Source: Mactra quadrangularis (taxonomy: Eukaryota > Mollusca > Bivalvia > Venerida > Mactridae). Taken from it: DNA of 64,000 nucleotides. The notes below the pieces were generated by a model, which ran no database searches, was not told where the DNA came from, and worked only from the letters and a program-made list of their open reading frames with translations. The stretch is taken from positions 8,494,001 through 8,558,000 of the forward strand of contig CM046304.1 of assembly GCA_025267735.1 (NCBI GenBank). The letters are read 5' to 3'. A program made the translations under genes and the position numbers. This document shows, piece by piece, positions 1 through 12,480 of the stretch (positions are counted from its first letter, which is position 1; the number at the start of each line of letters is the position of its first letter).

Positions 1-3000
1 GCGATATTGTGTGTGTTATCTTAATTAAAAATAGAAATCTATAGGAGAATAATGATAGAATGATATGCTATGGTGTGTGTATACATGTTGTCTTAATTGA
101 AGAAAGATACGTACATGAATTAAATGAAAGAATGACATACGATAAGGTGCTAGTTATCCTCATTGAAGAGAGAAACCTACAGGAGAATGATGATAGAAAA
201 GAATGTCATGGTATTGTGTATTATTATTGGAAACAAATACCTACCTGAGTTAAATGACAGAATGGCATGAGATATGGTGTGAGTTATCTTAATTGACGTC
301 ATAAAACCTACATGGGAATACCGATAGAAAGGCAAGCCGTATTGTAAGTATGTTTTTATTGATGAAAGATACTTACCTGAGAAAACATGAGATTAGCATG
401 CCATATTGTGTGTGTTACCTTAATTCAAGATAGAAACCTACAAGGAGATTATTGATAAAAAGACATGTCATATTGTGTGTGTGTTATCTTGATTGAAGAT
501 AGATACTTACCTCAATTAAATGATAGAATGACATGCCATATTGCGTGTGCAATCTTAATTGAGGACTAGAACCTACTGGAGAAAAATGATAGAAATGGAT
601 GCCATATTATGTCTGTGATCTTATTTGAGGATAAGATAGAAACCTATATTAGAATAGTGGTAGAAAGGCATGAGATATAGTATGCATGTTATCTTTATAA
701 GAGATAGAGACTTGTTGGACAATTTAGATAGAATGTTATGCCACATTTTGAGTCTGAAATGTTTTTAAAGAATGAAATCTACTTAATTATAATGATAGAA
801 CAACATTACGTGTAATGTTTGCATGTTTTCTTGATTAAAGAAAGATACTTACCTGAAACAAAATGATAGAATGGCATGCGATATGATGTGTATTATCTTG
901 AATACAGAAACCTACAAGGAAATATTGATAGTACGACATGTCATAGTATGTGTGTTATCATATTTGAGGATAGAATCCTACATGTAAATAATGGTAATAG
1001 GCATGCGATGTAGTGTGTATGTTAGCTTCTTGGAGAGATATCAGCACGACAATTCGGAAAGAATGCCATGCTATAATTTGGAAATGTTTTCATTCTTAAA
1101 GACTAAAACCTACATGACAGTAATGATAGAATAAAATGCCAGGTAATGTTTGTATGTTTCTGTGATTGAAGAAATATAATTACCCGAATTAAATGATAGA
1201 ATTGCATGAGTAATGGTGTGTGTTATCATTAAGTTAATTGATGACAGAAACCTACAGAAGAGTAATGAGAGAATGATATGTCATAGCGTTTGTGAGTATG
1301 TGTACATTTTAAATTGAAGACAGATACTTACCTGAATTATATGATAGAATGGCATGAGATATGGTGCTTGTTATCTTAATTGAAAACAGAAACCTACAGG
1401 AGAATAATGATAGGATGGCATGACATAGTGTTTGTATGTTTTGTTTCATTGAAGAAAGATACTTACCTGGATTAAATTCTAGAAATACATGAGTTGTGGT
1501 GTGCGTTATCTTAATTTAAGACAGAAGTCTACATGACAATAATGATAGAATAGCATGCTAATGCGTGGCTGTTATATTAATTGAAAACTTAAACCTATGA
1601 GGGATTATTGATAGAAAAGCAAGCCGTATAGTGTGTATGGGTTTTTAACTGACTAAAGATACTTACTTGGGAAAAATGATAGAATGGCATGCCATATTGC
1701 GTGTGTTACCTTATTTTACGACAAAACCTACAGGAGAATAATGATGGAATGGGTTGTCATTTTGTGTGTGATATCTTATTTGAAGAAATATATCTGAATT
1801 GGAATGTTGATAGAAAGGAAAGCCGTATTTTGTGTAATTTTCCTAATTGAAGACAGTTACTTACATGAGAATAATGATAAAATGGTATGCCATTTTGTGA
1901 GGGTAATCTGAATTTAAGAAAGAAACCTACAGGAGAAAAATGATAGAATGACATGCAATATAGTTTGTGATATCTTAATTGAAGATAGAATCCTACCGCA
2001 GAAAAAAGATATATTATGCATAGTATTTGTATGTTTTCTTAATTGAAAACAGATACTTACCTGAATAAATGATAAAATTGCATGCGGTATGGTGTGTATT
2101 ATGTTAATTGAAGACAGAAAACTACAATGGATTATTAACAGATTTGCATGCCATATTATGTGTGTAACCTCAGTTGAAGACATAAAACTACAATGGAATT
2201 TTAACAGAATGGCATGCCATTTTGTGTCTGTTATCTCAATTAAAGACATAAAGCTACAATGGAATTTTAACAGAATGACATGTCATATTGTGTGTCTTAC
2301 ATAAATTTAGAAGTAACCTGCAGGAGAAAAATGAAGAATGGCATGTCAATGTATGTTTGTTGTCTAAATTGTAGACATAATCTACATAGGACTATTGATA
2401 GAAAGGCATGCCGTATTGTTGGCAAACCCTGACGTAAGATACTTACCTGAATAACATGCCATATTGTGTTTGTAATCTGAATTTAAGATAGAAGCCTACA
2501 GGATAGAGGTGAGATAGAATAGTATGTCATATTGTGTTTGTTATCTTATTTGAAGATATATCTAATTGGGGATATTGATAGGAGGGCATGTCATATTGTT
2601 TGCGTGTTTTCTTACTTGAATCAGAAACTTAACCGAGAAAAATACAAGCAAGGTATGCGATATTGTAGGTGTTATCTCATTTGTAGATAGATACTTAAAT
2701 GAAAATTTTGATAGAAAACATGCCAAATTGTGGGTATGTGTTCTTAATTGAAAAAAGAGATACCTGAAAAAAATTAGTAAATTGCATGTTTTCTTAAAGA
2801 AGAAAGATACTTACCTTAGAATAATGATAGAATTGGATGCCATACTGTGTGTGTGTTATCTTTATTGAAGACAGAATCCTACAGGAGAATAATGATAGGA
2901 TGGCATATCAATGCATGTTTTGTTATATTTATTTAAAACATACACCTTCATGGAATATTGATAGAAAGGCAAGCCTTATTGAGTGTATGTTTTTTTTACT

Positions 3001-3200
3001 GAGGAAAGATATTTAGCTGAGCAAAAATGATAAAATGGCATGCCATACTTTGTGTGAAATCTAGATAGAAGCCTACAGGAGAAAAAAGATAGAATGGGAC
3101 GCGATATAGTGTGTTTTATCTTAACTAAAGACAGAAAACTACAGGTGAATAATAATATAATGGCATGACATTGTGCACATCTCTTACTTTTTGCACATAA
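1..3200. repeat. ~67-bp tandem repeat array (about 47 diverged units)
   Basis: Units of about 61-72 bp recur head to tail from the first base of the window to about 3200, so the array continues past the left edge. Recurring words are 'atgatagaatggcatgcc', 'gttatcttaattgaag', 'cctacaggagaata' and 'gatacttacctgaat'. Units are diverged by substitutions and small indels. Two unit flavours are interspersed, one carrying the 'cctacaggag' word and one the 'cttacctg' word. A higher-order repeat of about 330 bp (five units) is visible when about 680-1010 is compared with 1020-1345. The unit is not a multiple of three, so the short ORFs across it are incidental. Confidence 0.9.
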
Positions 3201-3509
3201 AACATAATGAGGCAGTGTTGGTGACACCTCCAATTTTACATTGTAACTGGCACTAGCCAGTACTTAAAATGATTTGACTTTCAATGCAAAATAGTATTAA
3301 AATTCTCCTACATATATATTTATCTTACCTCGTACAGAATACTCGCTTTTCATTGGCCGAGAGCGGTCACGTGCTGACCATGTATTATCCCATATTAGGT
3401 CAGTAGATTCTAATATCCAGTCAGTAACAAAATTTATAAATGATAGCGCTGACGAAACCTTATTTTTCTACTCCAAAATTAATTTGGGGGTACTCGGTAA
3501 GATAAATTC

Positions 3510-3648
3510 GTTACACAGTCAGTTACTGACCGGATACGGTGTGATACCGGGTCAGTGAATAAATATTGGGCTCGAGCTACGCTCTCATCCAATATTTATT
3601 TACTGACCCGGTATCACACCGTATCCGGTCAGTAACTGACTGTGTAAC
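3510..3648. repeat. Near-perfect 60-bp inverted repeat (foldback)
   Basis: The arm 3510-3569 is the reverse complement of 3589-3648 with a single mismatch, around a 19-base spacer. The arms begin with 'gttacacagtcagttactga'. A weaker outer pair surrounds it ('tttatcttacc' near 3318 and 'ggtaagataaat' near 3498), which suggests that 3318-3660 is a nested foldback element. No coding sequence is seen. Confidence 0.9.
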
Positions 3649-3659
3649 TAATAATGTCT

Positions 3660-4925
3660 CCCTTTAATTGGTTTGCTTTAAAATTATGAAGATGATATCA
3701 CCTTTGAACGCTTAACTTTTAGGTTAATTATTTGTTACTATTTCGAATAAAACATGAATTCAAAAATATTCAGTGATTATAAACCTTAAACATTCGATAA
3801 AAGCTGTGATAAGAAATAAAAATCAAACACAAGTTAAGGTCAAAGACAAATGTAGTACTAAGTACGTTATACAAGATCAATTACATTTCATCCATATTTT
3901 ACAACATGACGTATTTCAGTATGTTTTATTGAATACTATCTGCTTAATAGTAATTTTGATATCACGATTACTGCTTAACAGTTATTTTGATATCACGATT
4001 AATAATCAAGAAGTTTCATTAATATATTTATTATTTAAAAGAAAAAACTGATTGTCACAAATACTTTCCGGTGAAACCCTACCAGAGTTCCTATGTTTAG
4101 TAGTTATTTTCACTATTCCCTACTTATGCCAGATTCAGCCTAAAAAACCAAAGTAAGACTTAATAATCATCCTTAACTTCTTGAATTAGCTTCAAACATC
4201 TTCTGTCTTTCCTAAGTAGATTTTGTTTCAATAAACCTCAACCCTTTACTCTCATTTCCATAGAAAAATGCATCAAACCTAGAAAAATGCTCTAACTGTT
4301 TCGATTCTGAAATTAAACTCTATCCACCCCATTATTACCATAAGTAAAACCTCAAATCATATTCCAATTACCCTAATCAAATCCCACGGAACATCTCTCA
4401 TTGCTCTAATTATATATGTCTTCACTAGATAAAACTAATATAAAACACTATAAGTCAGCAAGAATACTAATAATAGTGACCAAAGCGTTCCGAACCCTGT
4501 TGCTGGGGATTATGAAGCCAACGACTCTTAAAAACCCCAACAGACCGAACCCTCACCATGGGGGTTGGGACAGATGGGATGGGACATGCATGCAGGGACC
4601 TGAGATATCGGTGCAAATCTCAGGCCAGACACAGATAACCTAAAGACCAAAAACAAAACAAACAAAAAAACAATCAAAATATGAAATACAATAAATCAAA
4701 CAATAACACAATGTACGATGTAAATGAAATAAAAATACCATTTGTTAAAAACCAAAATATATGTTAGCTGTACATGTACATACATAAGATAATGATTAAG
4801 TCAGTTAATGCACAAAGATCAATCTCTATAAACAGATATCTTATAGACCGCGAGTAGGCGAGCGGAGAATTTTTTATCAAGTTTTTAATCAGATTGCTCA
4901 GACACCAAAGGAGATTGAATTTTTC
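3660..4925. other. AT-rich stretch, no gene recognised
   Basis: The open frames at 3773-4051 and 4416-4643 are low-complexity translations with no recognisable domain or splice context. A short GC-rich patch sits at 4530-4640. Nothing else can be supported. Confidence 0.6.
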
Positions 4926-4931
4926 AATAGC

Positions 4932-5087
4932 TACGGATCCCCAAAAGTGACATTGTTTTATATCACAACTATTTCGAAAAAAACGTAATGATTATTTCGA
5001 AAAAAAACAACGAAATAATATTACGTTTAAACGAAATAGTTGTGATAATAAAAAAGTATTTCAAAATGTCACTTTAGGTGCTCCGTA
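4932..5087. mobile_element. 156-bp MITE with TIRs and a 6-bp target-site duplication
   Basis: The element begins 'tacggatcc' and ends 'gctccgta'. The whole body is a long imperfect palindrome: 'aaaagtgacatt' and 'atcacaactatttcg' on the left are mirrored on the right. The 6-mer 'aatagc' flanks it on both sides (4926-4931 and 5088-5093), which marks the insertion. It has no coding capacity, and I do not assign a superfamily. Confidence 0.75.
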
Positions 5088-5093
5088 AATAGC

Positions 5094-8000
5094 CAATGTA
5101 TGTGCTATGTATAGTAAACATGTACTTCAGTTTATAAACAAATGACATATTTAGAATATAGTATTAACTTAAACTTACCAACTATTTAGTGTCACTGTCA
5201 AAATGTCTTTCACCATGTTGAATCATAACTTAACATTTATTGCGATTATATATTTTGGAGTACCTTCATTGGAACATATACTAGAATGTCCTTTAAATGA
5301 TTTATTGTTAAATTAGTTTGTAAAAAGAATTGAATGTCTTTTAGTATTTTCATTTTTACAGCATCAATTTTGCAAATGCATCTTTTGTTAAAAGTTTTCA
5401 TCTAAATTAATTGCCAGCATCACTTTGTATGTTTCTTAAGAAACATTTTGATGTATAAAACACTGTTCTTGGTTAAAGTACGACAGAATTAGAGCATTTT
5501 TTATTTTACTATTATTAATGCTAATAAAGACTGTACTCGAACCTTAACAACAAAACACTTCTTTGCTTAATTTTCAAACAAATTAAATGATTTACAAAAA
5601 GGGTATTTAAAATTGATTGTGTCAAATTGTCATTGAAAATAAGGGTAAAATCAGAGTAATCCAACTAATTGGACCCAATTATTTTTGGGCGGGGCTTTAG
5701 CCACGTCCAGAGTTAACAAACCGTAATTTTAGCTCCGAGCATTGAATTTAAGCAAAAAACCCGATCCACTCCGCATATTTTACTGCAGAAATTGATTCGG
5801 ATATTTCGGGTTAGTATGTTATCATGATAATCGCCTGCGACTTATTTCCATAGATTAGATTTTTCATCCGGCAATAGAGCAACATGATAGGACTAAAACA
5901 CGCAATGGAGAATTGGCAAGTCGACCTAATTCGGTTAATTACAGTTTCGAATAATGGATTGCCGCTCAACATAAGAATTCGTCTCGTATTAGAAGCCGTT
6001 ATCGTGGTTATGTAGGAGAGTTTTGTTGCATCCTTGGTTGCAACAATTCAAGGAGTAAATGTGCTCGTGAAATCAGAGACATAGATAATAGAGATTAGAA
6101 GATATTGGAAAAATCGCCGATTTCGTCCATAACGTTATCGGGTTGGGTTTAAAGTTCGGTCGAACCGTACCTGATTATTCCGGAACGTTTGTACGGACTT
6201 GTCCTTTTTTTCATTGAAATATTACAGTTAGATTTAAGTTAATAACCATATTTTTATCTTAAGGCACATAACATTAGGAATTTTAATCGACAAAATGTAG
6301 TCACAAATGTCACATATGGTGTATATGACTCCTCCTCTCAGACATTCAATCTAATTAACAAAGCAATAAAAGTGTCATAATCTAAGGAAACAATACTGTC
6401 TTACAGTGAGAGGGTATTGCAATAAGCAACTTGGAAATTGCACCCTGGTGTTTTATGACCCATGACATGCTTGTACAATGGTCTTCTTTAAATTATTGTA
6501 ATATGAAGTTCGATGGTTGATTACTTATAATTTGTGAAAATGAACCAAATCTGAACAAATAAAATACTATAAGCTATTCTACTATTTAATTTCTTCGTGA
6601 TGAATGACAGTTACTAATAAATTTGAAAAATACAATGTTTGTTAATTTTCTAAAAAATTGAATCTGATTTTTAATAAAATTATTTTATTCAATTAATTAT
6701 TAAAATTCCTTTAACAAAAAATGCATGAGTCAATGTGAAAAAATACACAATATCAGAGACACATCTAATTCACTGACAATATACTTACTTATACATGAAT
6801 GATAATATGGTTCATTATGTCATGTATGTCAAATATAATATACATTATGATCTCAATAAGTGCTAAACACCTGATACTTGTCCCCTAACACCAACAATGA
6901 AGCCACCCATAGTGCATACTAAGTATAGTATGTAATTACTTATGTCCAAAATGAAGCAAGACAATTAAGACTATATCAGGGTTTCGAGGTCATATGACTA
7001 AATAAAATAAAAACCCTTTAAAATTAATCTGTGACTTAACTTACAAACAATTACAAGAGACAAAAAAAACATCTTTAAGTATATGTTAATTTATTATATA
7101 ATTTGAATAAATAAAGTTAATACATTACTTGCCTATATTTTAAAGTACTAAAGTACTTTCTTTTTGAAGAAAGAAACTTTGAATCTGCATATTAAATAAA
7201 ATAACATATTGAATTTTGTTAAACGTTACAAGACTGAATTCCTTTTAAAAAGGATATAGATTAATTCTATGACCATCAAGGAGGGAAGTTGGTAACAGCA
7301 ATAAAGTCAGACACTATAGACTACTATTCACAACTCTTTCCTTTTTTGTTTTAAAACTAATTTTTGATTATATAGAATCCAATACTGAATAGAACATCAT
7401 GACGATAAACAATGATTCAATTTATCTGACGCAATCATTATGAGAAAAGTTGAAAATTCATCTGTCCAATTGGAAAAGGGCAACTTTAAGGCTAGGTTCT
7501 CATAACGTCATAGTAGCGTCATGATCAGTGGTTTAAATTTTCAAGAGCCCCGCCCCATCAGTACTTTCAGTGCTTTGATTAGAGTATGTAAAGGAGAATA
7601 ACTGACTAAAGTCCCTTATTGAAGTCTCATGTAATTTTTCGCAAGCCAAGATGTTAATAAAAACTTACGTTGCGTCCTGAGTAATCACGTTCCATCACAA
7701 ATATGAACCAGTACTGACTTCAGAATGTGTGTTTGGTAAACTGTAAAATGCAAGGCATAAGATGAATATAGAACATAATTAGAAGTAAGTGTTAAAAAAA
7801 TAGAAAAGAAAAAGAGGTGGCTTACAGCCCATTAAACAACAACCGGAAGTAAGGTTCGATGAAATTTCCATGAAGACCCTAGCCCTGAGTGAATTTTAAC
7901 AATTACGAAAACGACTGATCACATGTATAATGAACAGTTTACAACTGTAAGTCCGATTTTAACTAAGGCATGAAACAAAACAATAAATGCATGATTACTC

Positions 8001-8100
8001 GAAAACAAAATTTATCATTTTTATTTCACATATTTTTGTTGTTACAAGCGAAGCTATTTTTGTACCAGCATAAATATACAATATATATATTTAGGAAAAA
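5094..8100. other. Gene-poor intergenic stretch
   Basis: Mostly AT-rich sequence without exon-like structure. In the forward frame around 5990-6110 a short translation contains 'CCILGCNNSRSK', a Cys pattern slightly like the start of a THAP-type zinc finger of P-element-like transposases. It stops quickly, so it is at most a relic. A 22-bp word at 7559-7580 is repeated inverted at 8977-8998. Confidence 0.5.
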
Positions 8101-8111
8101 GAATGTCTTTA

Positions 8112-8312
8112 GTTGGATTTAACGCCATGTCAAAACAAATTAAGGTCATTTTACAACGGCTAGTTCACATAACTTCGGATTCCTTGACCCTAATACCGAT
8201 AACTTATCTATATAACTCTATATCTCTATATAGTATGGCACATTCTTTGGATTCGAGAGGTCCTGGGTTCGAACCCGTCATAGACACTGGGTCAACCTTG
8301 AAAAATATCTCC
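8112..8312. repeat. SINE-like fragment with tRNA B-box-like motif
   Basis: It carries a diverged copy of the word family 'taacgccatgtcaa...ggtcatttta', shared with 13786-13840 and 18983-19030, and then a tRNA B-box-like 'gggttcgaaccc' near 8267. The 155-residue open frame at 8103-8570 runs across this repeat and beyond it, and is not credible as a gene. Confidence 0.5.
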
Positions 8313-9222
8313 GATTGGTTCGCTTTACCAATGTTAATAATTAGATGGGTGTGTATAAGTGAAATTTTAGTCGGCAGTACAATGTATTTCTTACAAAATA
8401 TATCAAAATTATCCGGAATTTATGGATATTTTAATGTATTTAGTTACCCTACCCACTTGATGGATGTTTTTCAATTTCAACAACTGATAGATTTTCAATA
8501 TAATTTTAGGAAACTTATCCAAACTGTGTCTAAAGGTATACGGAACAAAATAAAACATGAAATACCTTGAACAATACAATACAATCTTTTATATATTCCA
8601 TTTTTCCAATACTAACACTATCATTACACCTTTCAAATTTTAAGATGGCGGTTAGATGTTTTGGCGATGTTTGATTGGATATAAAATTGGTGTTGATTTG
8701 AATAAGAATAGCCAGAGATTAAAGTTCATAGTTGAGGTACGGTACATTCGGAACACCTCGGATGATTCCGTAAGCTGACGATCAACTATCGCCTAGGCGT
8801 ACCGTAAGGGTACAGTAGAGTGATTAAACTGAGCTTATTATTCACCACCTAAACGAATCCCTTTGGTCAAATAAACCTTAGAAATGTGAACTTTATTATA
8901 CCTAAGTTAATCTAAGCAGCTTGATACTCCGCTTCGTAGTTTGAAATAAAACATCCCTCCTTCTTATCACAATTTGAATCAAAGCACTGAAAGTACTGGA
9001 GTATTCATTGTTTTTAGACTTATTCAATTTTTGTTGGGTTTTATGCTGTGGCAACACTTTATATAGATTATATCACAGCGGTCAGTCCACCTACTCACTG
9101 TTCCTGAAGAAGCTTTATCTCAGGATTTAGCTGTTAACAAACTACTGGGTGCATACTTCGTCAGTGACTGACAACTGTCCTACATGATGACTTAGATCAT
9201 TCACCGACTTACAAGAGCTGTC
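8313..9222. other. Non-coding stretch with a shared TIR-like motif
   Basis: No exon is recognised. The motif 'cattcggaacacctcgg' at about 8748 recurs inverted near 15540 and as the terminal repeat of the element at 58949-59342. The following 'gctgacgatcaactat' resembles sequence near 15510. The stretch probably holds an eroded copy of that element family. Confidence 0.45.
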
Positions 9223-9250
9223 AAACTTAACCAGAATTCTGGTTAAGTTT
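9223..9250. repeat. Perfect 28-bp palindrome
   Basis: The sequence reads 'aaacttaaccagaa' followed directly by its exact reverse complement, with no spacer. It could form a cruciform or hairpin. No neighbouring feature explains it. Confidence 0.9.
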
Positions 9251-10435
9251 ATAATCTCTTTGGAAATTATTTTTATCAAGAAACAACACATAATGCAGTT
9301 TTGACTCATCATTTTCTGTATTTTGAAAATATCAAATTATAATTTACCATCATTGTAGGGCTTACAACCGTTTAAATTTGAATGTGCGTGTTTGTACATG
9401 AGTTTGCCAGTAATTTGTAGTACCATTAAGAGGATTACAGCCAATAATTAACTTATAACTGGAAATGAGTTAACAGTCGTTAAAAGTTAACTTTTATCAT
9501 ACCCCAGCAAATACTGTTGGCCTATCATCAGCTTGGTATTACATTTACTTTATCCTTCATACATGGGATGTGCAATCTGGCTACAAGTTGGTGTCACATT
9601 GACAGAATTTTTATAATGGATAGTGCCATGGTTTCATCGTCATTATTTAAAACAACACCTCCATAAAACAACTTTCCAGCCAAAGGTAGAATCTACGGCT
9701 TAGGCTTCAATATTAACTGAATATTCTATAAAACTATTTGTAATCTACTCACACATACTTGCTTTTACCTGCATTGTACATGTAAGCTTATATTTTACAA
9801 GCCTAAGACATTTAAAGAAAAAAACTGAATAGTTTATTATATAAAACACATTTTATTAACACATAACTTGTATCACAACAATCAAATGATTAATAGATTT
9901 ACATATAAACTAAAAATATAGTCATGTTACATGATGTACAGTTTGAGAGCTCAGTCGACAAGTACTTAATGACTAGCTTTTATTGATTGAAGCGCAAAAC
10001 CCATGGAAACTAATATTTCAAGAACATCTAAGTCAAATTGCTAGTTGAATTAAAACATCGAGTAGTAGATGAAGCTAAAATGAGTAGTATTGTTATCACA
10101 TTCTCTCAAGGGATCCAATATGAGTACAATGGATTTCATAAGCAGTTGTTGTAGTAGTGTTTATTATATGACAACATTCTTAGTCACAGGTGACAGGTCT
10201 GGCTGAACCATAGTTTAATCTATATCACTTCTTTTATATCTTAACACTTAACCTAGAAATAAAAATATGTTAAAATAAGGATCAAGTATGTGAAGATCAA
10301 CCATAAACAGGCTGATATAAATTTCATAATTAAAACAACTTTTAAATCAACTTTTTATTGGATATATTTTTGTTTTGACATAAAAAAGCTGAAAAGAATT
10401 GCAAACCCTTTTTCAGCAGGGTGATTTTAATTGAT
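9251..10435. other. Probable 3' flank of a minus-strand gene
   Basis: No coding exon is seen. Minus-strand AATAAA hexamers occur around 9830-9860, which would suit the 3' end of a leftward gene whose exons are proposed at 10436-11755. This is context only. Confidence 0.35.
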
Positions 10436-10521
10436 ATTTAACAAATGGGGTCACAACTCTGACCTTCATTTTTGCAGTTTATATATGAACAGGGTTTGTC
10501 ATGACATTCACACTTGACTGC
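10436..10521 (-). CDS. Possible last coding exon, cysteine-rich (unidentified gene)
   Basis: On the minus strand an acceptor-like 'atatcgcag' is followed by an open frame, entered after two bases, that ends at a stop at 10436-10438. It encodes about 27 residues with eight cysteines, beginning 'KCECHDKPC' and ending 'CDPIC'. Such cysteine density, with lysines and acidic residues between, looks more like an extracellular or metal-binding C-terminus than chance. The exon is short, and no splice partner of the right phase was found: the exon at 11652-11755 ends in phase 2 and this one needs phase 1, so an intermediate exon would be required. A short stretch at about 10631-10659 has fitting phase and splice sites but would create a stop at the junction. 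Treat as a candidate only. Confidence 0.3.
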
Positions 10522-11164
10522 GATATTATATCAACAATGTTTAGTGATATTCTATGTGCTTAAGCCATAGCACAAAATCTTTCGGATGAATTCCAGGAAT
10601 TGGAACTATTAAAGGACATTTACTTACTTATCACAGCTTGTTCTAGCCTCATCTTTCTAAAAAACTAGTTACATTTTTTCATACATATTTAAAACTCTTC
10701 AAGTCATATTCATATATCTTCACAGCTGAAGTCTGCAAAAAACAGAAGTGAAATTATTCACAATGTTTATTTTACATTTTTTACAAAGTCAATTATGACC
10801 AAATTTAGTTCAGTAGCCTAGGTAGGTTGTTTGACAGTCAAACTAGGAGTGGAAGTAGCAGTTTTTGGCCAAACTTGTGAACCATTTAGGATACTTGTCA
10901 AGAAATAATTTGTTCAGTATTTTTTGATATTCTTTCATCATGATTCAAGTTGCAAAACACTGGATTAGACATGTGGCTTTAAATTACTGGCTAAAAGCTA
11001 ATATCAACCCACGTTTGAGCCCTTTCATTATTTTAGTAGGAATGTAAACAGAGATCCTAGGCACATTAATACATTAAACATACACTCTTCATTAACTTAA
11101 CTACAACTGTCAGATATATAAAAAAATCCTGACAGATTTTTCTTAATGCAACATTAATTTGCTT

Positions 11165-11240
11165 TTTATTCTTAATTCAATTTCGGCGCGATGGGACCTT
11201 TCTGTGTTGGTGCGCCGTAAAACACAAACAAACAAACTTA
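11165..11240. repeat. Fragment of a dispersed repeat (SINE-tail-like)
   Basis: The stretch 'cggcgcgatgggacctttct' followed by 'gtgttggtgcgccgtaaaac' and an 'acaaacaaac' tail matches a repeat tail I know as common in molluscan sequences. It lies in a presumed intron of the minus-strand gene. The 67-residue frame over it (11143-11346) is not a gene. Confidence 0.5.
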
Positions 11241-11651
11241 ATTCAATTGTTTCTGTTTTAAAAATAAAAACAAAAGAATGTAAATTTGAGAAAAGTGTCC
11301 CTGGATAGAGGCCTTTGGCTGAAATATTGAGAAGAATCAAGAGCAAATAATAAATGCAGTAAGCTACAGCTAACTGGTTAAATGTATGAAAATGTTATTT
11401 AATTCATAATCTTTTTTAGGTCAATTTGCACATTTAGATGACAAGGCTACTGATATATTGCTTAAATATTATTTCTGAGAGATGGATTTTACAGGCCCAG
11501 CATTGAAGCTTAAAGGTCACCTCAAACTTAACCAATGAATACAACACATCTAAATTTCAATTAAGTTAGCTGTTTTAAAATATACTTTTCAAGGTTTTCA
11601 CTGATGCAGTAGCTTAGATTTAGAGAAGCCAAGTATTCTAAATATACTCAC

Positions 11652-11755
11652 CACTTGGGCCCATCAAATGTTATTTTCACTTGCCCAGGTGGAAACCCAG
11701 TCACATTGGGCAGGTACATCTCAGTATTAATGGAGCATGACATTTTTTGTTAAAC
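11652..11755 (-). CDS. Coding exon with start codon, unidentified gene
   Basis: On the minus strand 'gtattttcag' is followed by a short leader and an ATG at 11743-11741. Thirty codons follow, starting 'MSCSINTEMYLPNVTG' and ending 'VKITFDGPK', then a strong donor 'gtgagt' after the bases TG (phase 2). Both splice sites are good, the composition is protein-like, and an upstream non-coding exon with a consensus donor lies at 12434. I do not recognise the family. It has no hydrophobic leader, so a cytosolic or nuclear product is more likely than a secreted one. The gene runs leftward, and its downstream exons should lie between 9830 and 11640. I could not connect them with certainty. Confidence 0.5.
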
Positions 11756-12433
11756 CTGAAAATACATTAAAATTTAAATAGATCTCATGTTTAAATTAAA
11801 TAAATCTAAGTTTTTGCAAAAAAAATAACAGGATAATAATATATAAAATTTCTATGATATTGATCATTGTAATTATCAGTTAACAATATGCAGGTATAAT
11901 GGTATTATAATTATTACATGTTTTTATATTCTTTAAAACAACCAAGGGGTCCTATGGGCACATCCCACTCGAATTCATAACACCAGTATTTCGTATACTG
12001 CCCTGTTAAACAGACTATACAAAAATGGCTTTGGTAAGTTTTTACCCCCTGCACTTGTCAAACTCTAATTCGACTTTATAACGTAAAATATTTGTTCTGT
12101 GTGATATTTTTCATCGTGACGTAAGTACGAATGTCCTTGGGACGAAAACGCGACTTCTTCAGCAGCGCATTTTTACACGAAAGGAAGCTTAAATGGCCAT
12201 AAACTCTTACGAGATGTTACATTAACAATGAATTTCAATGATTCAAGCACAAATATAGTTTTAACTCACCGAAATCTAATCAAAATTATTGTTTCAAAAA
12301 ATGAACGCACACCTTGACAAGGCCGATACAGACGAAATAGTAAACAAAGGTTAAAACGCTTACGAATACTTTTTCTTGCGAATGATCACCTAAGAGTAAG
12401 GTAGAAACGAAAAAATGGTTAAAAACAACTTAC

Positions 12434-12480
12434 CTGTACATAAACTTCTCTGTTTATTGGTGAAAAAACAAAAAAAATAT
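12434..12480 (-). other. Probable 5' UTR exon of the minus-strand gene
   Basis: A consensus donor on the minus strand ('tgtacag' then 'gtaagtt') ends an exon at 12434. The right boundary, the transcription start, is not visible and is given approximately. Splicing to the acceptor before 11755 gives a 678-base intron and places the start codon in the second exon. Confidence 0.4.

Noticed and set aside
1757..3233. Repetitive minus-strand ORFs suggesting a repeat protein
   Set aside because: The unit is about 67 bp and varies in length, so no frame is maintained. The apparent protein repeats arise from the tandem array.
8103..8570. 155-residue plus-strand ORF
   Set aside because: It runs over a SINE-like repeat and AT-rich DNA; no recognisable domain.
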